This document shows, in pieces, positions 57,484-64,000 of a DNA stretch of 64,000 bases (within the stretch, counting starts at the first letter, position 1; each line of letters opens with the position of its first letter). The translations under genes were made by a program, and so were the position numbers. Under the pieces are notes generated by a model. That model was not told the DNA's origin. It ran no database searches and saw only the letters and a list, made by a program, of their open reading frames with translations. The DNA comes from Artemia franciscana (Eukaryota; Arthropoda; Branchiopoda; Anostraca; Artemiidae), in contig NC_088873.1 in assembly GCF_032884065.1 (NCBI RefSeq), positions 3,359,104 through 3,423,103 of the forward strand, given 5' to 3'.

Positions 57484-57531
<48 letters not shown>
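57484..57531 (+). repeat. 48-nt poly-A tract inside family A copy 4
   Basis: Copies 1-3 have short, interrupted A/T-rich sequence at this point ('aaaagaaaaaaaacaaa'), so the run expanded inside this copy. Confidence 0.9.
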
Positions 57532-57532
<1 letters not shown>

Positions 57533-57897
57533 AAATAAACACGCATCCGTGATCTGCCTTCTGGCAAAAAATACAAAATTCCACATTTTTGTAGATAGGA
57601 GCTTGGAACTTCTACAGTAGGGTTCTCTGATACGCTGAATCTGATGGTGTGATTTTCGTTAAGATTCTATGACTTCTAGGGGGCGTTTCCCCCTGTTTTC
57701 TAAAATAACGTAAATTTTCTCAGGCTCGTAACTTTTGATGGGTAAGACTAGACTTGATGAAACTTATATATTTAAAATCAGCATTAAAATGCGATTCTTT
57801 TGATGTAGGTATTGGTATCAAAATTCCATTTTTTAGAGTTTTGGTTACTATTGAGCTGGGTCGCTCCTTACTACAGTTCGTTACCACGAACTGTTTG

Positions 57898-59246
57898 ATT
57901 ATAAGTTTTTGATAACTCAAACGATGATACCAAAAAAATAGAATCATGCACTAAAACACAAAAAAATTGCTCGAACAGGGATTCAGTATTAAAACCGCAT
58001 CGAACTTTCATTCACTGAATTCAGGCCACAGGTGTCACAATTTCCTTTTAGTGTATCTTTGTTACTTTTTTCACAGTGTTACAACAACAGGAGATGGAAC
58101 TTACTAAAACCAGACTTTTTGTAAGCTCAAAAAGCCTTTTGTTTAGTTCCAATTTGAAAGTCTGGTTAATATATGAATATTGATAATTTGGGTCAATTTG
58201 AGTAAGTTCAATTTGGTGGATTCCACAGCCTATTTACCACCTATTATATTTAAATAAGTATTGGTAAACCTTAGATGGCGCTAAAAAAGGAACCGCTAAA
58301 CGATTTTCCGAAGATATGGCTGAAAACTTACTGTTATGAACTGCCACAACTAGTCCGGATTTTACATAGGTCTAATCTACAAGACTTGAGTGTCTCTTTT
58401 TTTGACACTGGCAAATATAGCTTCTCAGTTATCTATGTGAAGCTTTTTAACTTGGATTTATTTGCAAGATTGCCTATACTACAAAAATAGTCTAGTTCCT
58501 GTTCATTCTACATAAAGATGTCCTTGACAGTTAGCATTTTATTAAGGTAGGGCATAATTTAGGCTACTCGCATGTGTAATTGTAGTTAAACTTTGTAGAG
58601 TGAAAATTATATTCATAAATATATAAGCTACACTACTGGATTCTGTTGACATAGCCTTGGGACAAGGTGAACACAATAAGATTATTTGACTCCTTTTCTT
58701 GTGCTTTTTCCAACTAGGCCCTATAATGATCAATTCACTTGCAAATGCATCCTCCTTGACAGCTCATACAAATATCTGGTAATGTATACCTCAATTACTC
58801 TTACCTAGCCACAGGGCCAAGGCCTACATTAGCCTAATACCCTAACTTGCTCTTCAGAGTAAATTAAGATCCATCTTGATTGGTAAATTGGTCCAAAATT
58901 GATGATCAAACATCAAATGCATCCCACTGGCACTTTCAGGGAATCCAATTCTATTCAAGATCTAGTAACTTCTTGAAAGCTTCATTGTTGGATGCTGAGA
59001 CTGTTGTATCTGAGGAACAAGGGTAAAAAAAAATCAAGCAAAATTAGGTATATAAAACTAAAACCTTCACACCTTTGTTACCAAAGAGGAATTAAGAAGA
59101 ATTGTATATAGCCTATCAATGAATAGCTAAAAATCTAAGCTATGCATCAATATGGTTGTTGCTAAAATTATTTAAGACCAAACACTTGAAATTACTAGTT
59201 TATTGACTTACCTACTAGGACCTCTTGGAAATATCAATTTTACTAT
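57898..59246. other. CpG-poor sequence, nothing firmly recognised
   Basis: The plus-strand frame at 58275-58490 has no domain. About 59040-59160 shares 'ccttgttaccaaa..ggaa.t.agaagaat' and 'aaaaatctaagctatg.atcaat' with 61545-61635, a dispersed duplication. Confidence 0.4.
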
Positions 59247-60930
59247 TTGTTATGTACTATAATCTTGTTGGTAATATAGTAACTTTGGTTGGTTCTCAAT
59301 CGTACTGAAGGTAGGATTCAAATGCCTGAACAGGAGCAAGAGCTTGGCTACTACTATATTTTATTTTGGTAAAATTCTAGTTAATTGACTTCTTGCTATC
59401 TCAGAAACAGTTTAGGTTAGGAAAATGAGACTTTCAGGGATGAATCTACAGATTAAAGTATGTCCTGGGAAGGTATTTTGAAGCAACTACCTCCACTCCT
59501 TCTCCCTCTAGAGGGCCCTGACCTTTGATGACCTTTAAAAGTATGTGTGCTATAAATGTGAGACCTTGCAAAATAGATCTTCTGCTTAATTGAAGTACAA
59601 AAAAAATTGTTTTCAGCTTCATAACTTTGCTCAATTCCATTTTATAAGGTTTTAAAGATATGCAAATACATTTCCTAAATTTTGAAAAAGAAACATTGAT
59701 ATGGCTCAAAATTCTACTCAAATAACAGGAATTGCATTTTCAGATGCTTTTGCATTTTCAGAATTAAAGGCATAGAAAAAGCAACTAGTAACTGAAAATT
59801 AAGGTAAAATGTTGTTTTGTCAAAATTTCAATACATATAGACCTGTCATGTCAGCAAATTCCAGAGCCCCCCAGAGGGAGAAGGAGTGGAGGCGGTTACT
59901 TTAAAATACCTTCCCGGGACATACTTTGGCCTGTAGACCCATCTCTGAAAGTTTCATTTTCCTAACCTAAACCCTTTCTGAGATAGCAAGAAGTCAATTA
60001 ACTAGAATTTTACCTTTATTTTATATAACTAAACTAGAAACATAAATACATCAAAATATACCCAACTGAACTTGAAATTCAACTGCCCTGATGAAATCAC
60101 TCCTCTAATTTATATATACCCAAACTGACATACCCAAACAAAACCCACAAGATATTCCCAGAAAATGATAAAATGCCCCAGAAACTAAAGTGAAAGTGAC
60201 ACTTGCATATATTTAGAATCTACTTAACCTGGCATAAACCCTAGTGTACAACACCCCCTGCCACCATTGTTATGTGCTATAATCTTGTTGGTAATATAGT
60301 ACCTTTGGTTGGTTCTCAATCCTACCCCTGAATAGAAGTGAGAGCTTGGCTACTACTATATTTTTTATATATAACTAAACTAGAAACATAAATACATCAA
60401 AATATACTCAACTTAGGATTACTCAACTGAACTTGAAATTCAACTGCCCTGATGAAATCAATCCCCTAATCTATATATACCCAAACAAAACCCACAAGAT
60501 ATTCTCAGAAAATGATAAAATACCCCAGAAACTAAAGTGAAAGCAACACTTGCATATATTTAGAATCTACTTAACCTGGCATAAACCCTAGTGTACAACA
60601 CCCCCTGCCACCATTGTTATATGCTATAATCTTGTTGATAATATAGTACCTTTGGTTGGTTCTCAATCCTACCCCTGAATGGAAGTGAGAGCTTGGCTAC
60701 TACTATATTTTATTTTATATAACTAAACTAGAAACATAAATACATCAAAATATACTCAACTAAGGATTACTCCACTGAACTTGAAATTCAACTGCCCTGA
60801 TGAAATCAATCCCCTAATCTATATATACCCAAACAAAACCCAAAAGATATTCCCAGAAAATGATAAAATACCCCAGAAACTAAAGTGAAAGTGTCACTTG
60901 CATCTATTTAGAACCTACATAACCCAACAT
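59247..60930. repeat. 346-bp tandem repeat, ~3 units, first unit split by family C
   Basis: Units begin at the 'ttgttatgtgctataatc' block at 59247, 60268 and 60614. The spacing between units 2 and 3 is 346 bp. Each continues with 'ggttggttctcaatc', 'gagcttggctactactat', 'aactaaactagaaacataaa', 'gaacttgaaattcaactgcc' and 'ataccccagaaactaaag'. Unit 1 is interrupted by 59368-60014. Confidence 0.9.
59368..60014 (+). mobile_element. Family C TIR element, copy 3 (647 bp) with empty site nearby
   Basis: The ends GGTAAAATTC / GAATTTTACC are the same as in copies 1 and 2, as are the ~155-bp TIRs. A perfect 8-bp duplication 'tttatttt' flanks it (59360-59367 and 60015-60022). Unit 3 of the host tandem repeat, near 60700, contains the uninterrupted 'ctactatattttattttata', which is the target with a single 'tttatttt'. 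It has no coding capacity. Confidence 0.92.
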
Positions 60931-61634
60931 TATCCTTTCAGTTTTATTCATAAATTAACAGAAAGCAGATTTTCTTCTGGTTCTAAAAATGTAATTAATA
61001 TTGCTTGATATTTATTCTATAGGCTAAATCACCAATATTAAATAGGCTTTAGGTTTTTTTCTTTTCAATTGTTTGTTAAAACAGGGACCACATTGTTAAT
61101 TTATGCTGGCAAATTGTTGGCAAAAATTTTTACCAAGAAGGCAGGCTCTTGTTACTACCCTCACATTTGCATCATGCTGTAGTAGAATAGGGATAGTTCA
61201 AAAACCCATCTCTATTTTTCTGGAATTTACGTCTTATCTATTTGTCTTTTATCCTATGCTAGTGGTTTACTACTCAGTAGGAGAAAAACTGTTGTTGATG
61301 TTCATTTTTGACAGATGGTTTGAACAGCTTCTTTGAATGTCCCCTCTTGCCAGTGCCAATATTCTGGGAAGTTGACAAATAAATTGGGGGGGGGGGTTGT
61401 AAAGTAAGCTTATATGTCATAACATATCAACTCTTTGTTGCTGGTAAACCAGTGTAGATAATTTCAAGACCTTCAAACATTTCATCATAAGGCTTGTCTC
61501 TCATCTTTGTATCTGCCTTAGTAGGACAATTGAGCAAAATTATGTAAAATTTAAACCCTCATACCTTGTTACCAAATTGGAACTGAGAAGAATCATATAC
61601 ATAAGTGAATAGCAAAAATCTAAGCTATGTATCA
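60931..61634. other. No gene recognised; dispersed duplicate at the right end
   Basis: There is a G run near 61390. 61545-61635 duplicates 59060-59155. The LINE tail begins exactly where the similarity stops. Confidence 0.4.
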
Positions 61635-64000
61635 ATGAATGAATGAATGAACTTTATTACCCATAAAGTATAAAAAACACAAAGTATGGAGTATTATAAA
61701 TAAATAAACAAAAACAAATATGATAAACAGCAAAGAAAAACAAAATTCAAACTAACAAAAGACAACATGGACTAATCAACCAGTATCAATATGGAAAAAA
61801 GGCTGCAGAGGGTCATAAACGTGAATAAAGTTGACAGTCTTTTTACATAAATCATCACTAGAAGACCAAATCCGAGAAGGCACATCTACTATACCAAATT
61901 GAGCAATTATTTTTTTGTTTTGGTGCCATCTAGGAAGCCAGAGCAGGAATTTGCAATATCTGAAATAAGCCGTATATGTCAATCTTTCTTACAAAACAGA
62001 TGAGCCATGCCTGATAGAAACAAAAGCACAGGGGCGCAATAAGCATTATAAATCATGCACAAACCATTGCGGTTGTAATGGCTTTTGTTTGGGGATATTT
62101 TTCCATAAGCAATGCATAGGTTTTTCATGGCTTGATTCACTAGGGATGAACAGGTAGTGGAAAGTGTTGGGCCAAAACACAGACCAAGCCAACTAACTAA
62201 AGAAGAACATGGCAGAATTGCAGTCCCAGCAACGAATGGAGAGACCGCATAAGGGCTATTAAAACAAATAAACTTGCATTTAGACGCATTAACTGACAGT
62301 CCAATCTTAGATAATTCATTGGTTAATATAGTGAAATTAGAAAGCAATCCACAGCGAGTCCGGGCAACAAGAAGAATGTCATCTGCATATGCAATAGAAG
62401 ACAAACCAGTATTACTGTAAAAAACAGAACTTCTAAGGGGACGCAGGCACAATGCAAGCACGCATTTAAATATACTAGGAGACAACATGGCACCTTGCCA
62501 AACTCCCTTATTAATTTTTACTGGGTCAGATATTTGGCCATTCCAGGTAACTTGGATTTTAGACTTTGAATACCAAGAAGACAATAAACTTAGTACAGAA
62601 GGATTAACACCTGAAGACGCAAGGGAAAATAGAGCCTGAGAGTGCACAATATTATCAAAAGCTCCAGAAATATCAACAGTAAGACAGTATAAAGACAATT
62701 CAGTCTTCAGTAAATTCAGTAAAGACAATTCAGACAGTATAAAGACAATTCAGTTTACACAGTAAGACAGTGTAAAATCACAATTCGACTCAATTTCTGG
62801 TAGTTTCAAATTTTCAAGCAACTTACTTAAGAAACACGATACTGTAATGGGACGATAATTCACACATGACGTGGGGTCCTTGCCTTGCTTTTGAATAGAC
62901 GTTACACGGCCACAAAGGAAACTATCAGGAACAAGTGACTGTGCTAAGCAAGACTGGAAAAATATTTGTAGATGGTTAAGTAGAGCAGTAAAGTAGATGG
63001 TTAAGTAGAGAATGCTTAATTTTTCTTAAAGCCCGGCGAATTTCACATATTGCTACAGGCTGGACATGAGCCTGCAGGAGATGGTATGGTAAAAGCAGTT
63101 TAAGCAACTTATAATAAAAAGACTGAAGAAAACTATTAAATACACTGAACACATGCTTATAATGATCAACAAAATTAGCTAGCTGGAGACAAGATAGGGT
63201 AGATGGGGAACATTTCTCACTATTAATAACCTTATTCCAGGAGGCCTTGTCGGTGGGGCCTGGCCATGCATTCAAGCGTGCCCTCTTCAAACTGGCCTTA
63301 TATTCAAGTTTACACTTTTGTTTCACAGAGAAAACAGCTCTGGAAGATGGTCGGTCACATGATATCCACATACGTAGCCAAAATTTGGCTTTTTGCTTAG
63401 CATGTTTTACTTCAGGATCAACGTTCCAATTAGGCTTTCTTGTACCAATCCTAACTTTATCCACAGGCACTGCAGCTTTGGAAGCTGATTTAAGGCAATG
63501 GACGATTTGACAATAATAGAAATTTAGGTCAACTGTACTTGAAGGCGAGGAAATTGACGTTTGCAGCAAGTGATATGGCACTTTTATGGTCGAGAGTAAA
63601 GCAGTTAGCGTAGCAAGGTATGGTGGGACATTAGCACGATCCCAATTCGACTTCGTATGCCACTTTGGCTGAGCTGAAAGTGTTTTGCCAGATAGCTCAC
63701 AGGACAAATTACAGCTAAGAATAAGGTGATCATCGTCAATCCTCTCTTTGTCCACCCTGACAATCGATGATATTAAGCTGGAACTGGAAGGGATCACGTG
63801 ATCCAGGTTCGATTTTGAACAGCCTCTGTTATGAATATACGTGAATGGGAGGCTCTTAACTGCGACGTGATATATGCTAGGAAGTGATTCTAGCAAGAGG
63901 ATTGATCTATTGGAGGTACCAAGAATATCGCAGTTAAGGTCACCAGCTAAAACCCAATTTAGGTCTTTCAAACGTAGACTTTCGAGTAGAGACTTTAAAC
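61635..64000 (-). pseudogene. Non-LTR retrotransposon ORF2 (endonuclease + RT), runs off right edge
   Basis: The minus-strand frame is open from the window edge to 62976. It holds the endonuclease C-half (VLAGDLNCDILG, SNLDHVIPSSSS, DDDHLILSCNL) and a Lys/Arg-rich linker. After a frame break at 62.96-63.0 kb it reads NYRPITVSCFLSKLLEN. After another at 62.68-62.78 kb, 62728-61979 holds motif A VDISGAFDNIVH, motif B NKGVWQGAMLSPSIFKC (Trp replaces the usual Arg), motif C SSIAYADDILLVA, and SKIGLSVNASKCKFICF. A third break near 61980 precedes the C-terminus TAYFRYCKFLLWLPRWHQN. The 3' tail is AATAAAG plus (TTCA)4, at 61650-61635. It is inactive but recent. Confidence 0.85.

Larger units (their letters stand above)
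56163..57897 (+). mobile_element. Family A element, copy 4, most complete
   Basis: The head is a perfect inverted repeat (arms 56163-56286 and 56340-56463). Then come the blocks 'ttggctctccg', 'ttgccctccgattttttgg', 'tatgagggggttcaccccc', 'cctcgctctttac', 'gtgccctccaattttttt', a 48-nt A run (57484-57531), and the 3' hairpin 'cagttcgttaccacgaactg' at 57874-57893. 'gtaaggagcgac' occurs near both ends in inverted orientation. There is no protein domain. It could be a large non-autonomous DNA element; the class is unknown. Confidence 0.85.

Overview
This is a eukaryotic, AT-rich, repeat-dense window, most likely from an invertebrate. Its only recognisable host gene has GT-AG introns of 2.7-6.6 kb. 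The rest is a graveyard of non-LTR retrotransposons, Helitron-, mariner-, pogo- and hAT-type elements, long inverted-repeat elements and minisatellites. There is no operon structure, no ribosome-binding-site pattern and no CRISPR array. I could not identify the species; a crustacean-like genome is only a guess from the general style of the repeats.

The host gene lies on the minus strand between about 33.2 and 2.1 kb. Seven exons join without a phase conflict into the first 412 codons of a HECT-type E3 ubiquitin ligase, best matched to UBE3C. They encode the start MYLFEGKF, an IQ-like segment, helical-repeat sequence and an acidic linker. The catalytic HECT domain would lie beyond the left edge, and at least one 5' untranslated exon lies upstream of 33.25 kb. 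Almost every long block of repeats between 1 and 33 kb is therefore intronic.

Layout. 0-2.1 kb: family A element and a fold-back element. 2.1-6.2 kb: exons 7 and 6, an RT fossil, a 769-bp Helitron with intact A/T flanks, and a 5 x 90 bp minisatellite. 6.2-12.8 kb: a satellite-like array, family B, a LINE tail, exon 5. 13-19 kb: mariner and LINE fossils, an inverted-repeat element, exon 4. 19-23.6 kb: a hAT-like MITE, a 12-copy minisatellite of about 62 bp, exon 3. 26-33 kb: exon 2, family A, a LINE fossil, a degenerate tandem array, exon 1. 33-41 kb: a strikingly CpG-poor tract with a LINE endonuclease, a CpG-decayed family B copy and two inverted copies of a TIR element (family C). 41-44.7 kb: a nearly intact L2/CR1-like LINE stopped by one TGA. 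45-56 kb: family A and degenerate arrays, a pogo-like transposase tail and two orphan LINE ORF1s. 56-58 kb: family A with a perfect 124-bp inverted repeat. 59-61 kb: a 346-bp tandem array with a family C copy inserted in one unit. 61.6-64 kb: a second LINE running off the right edge.

The best new material is family C, whose 8-bp target duplications are confirmed by an empty site in the same window, followed by family A and the CpG contrast between family B copies. I found no convincing new multi-gene system.
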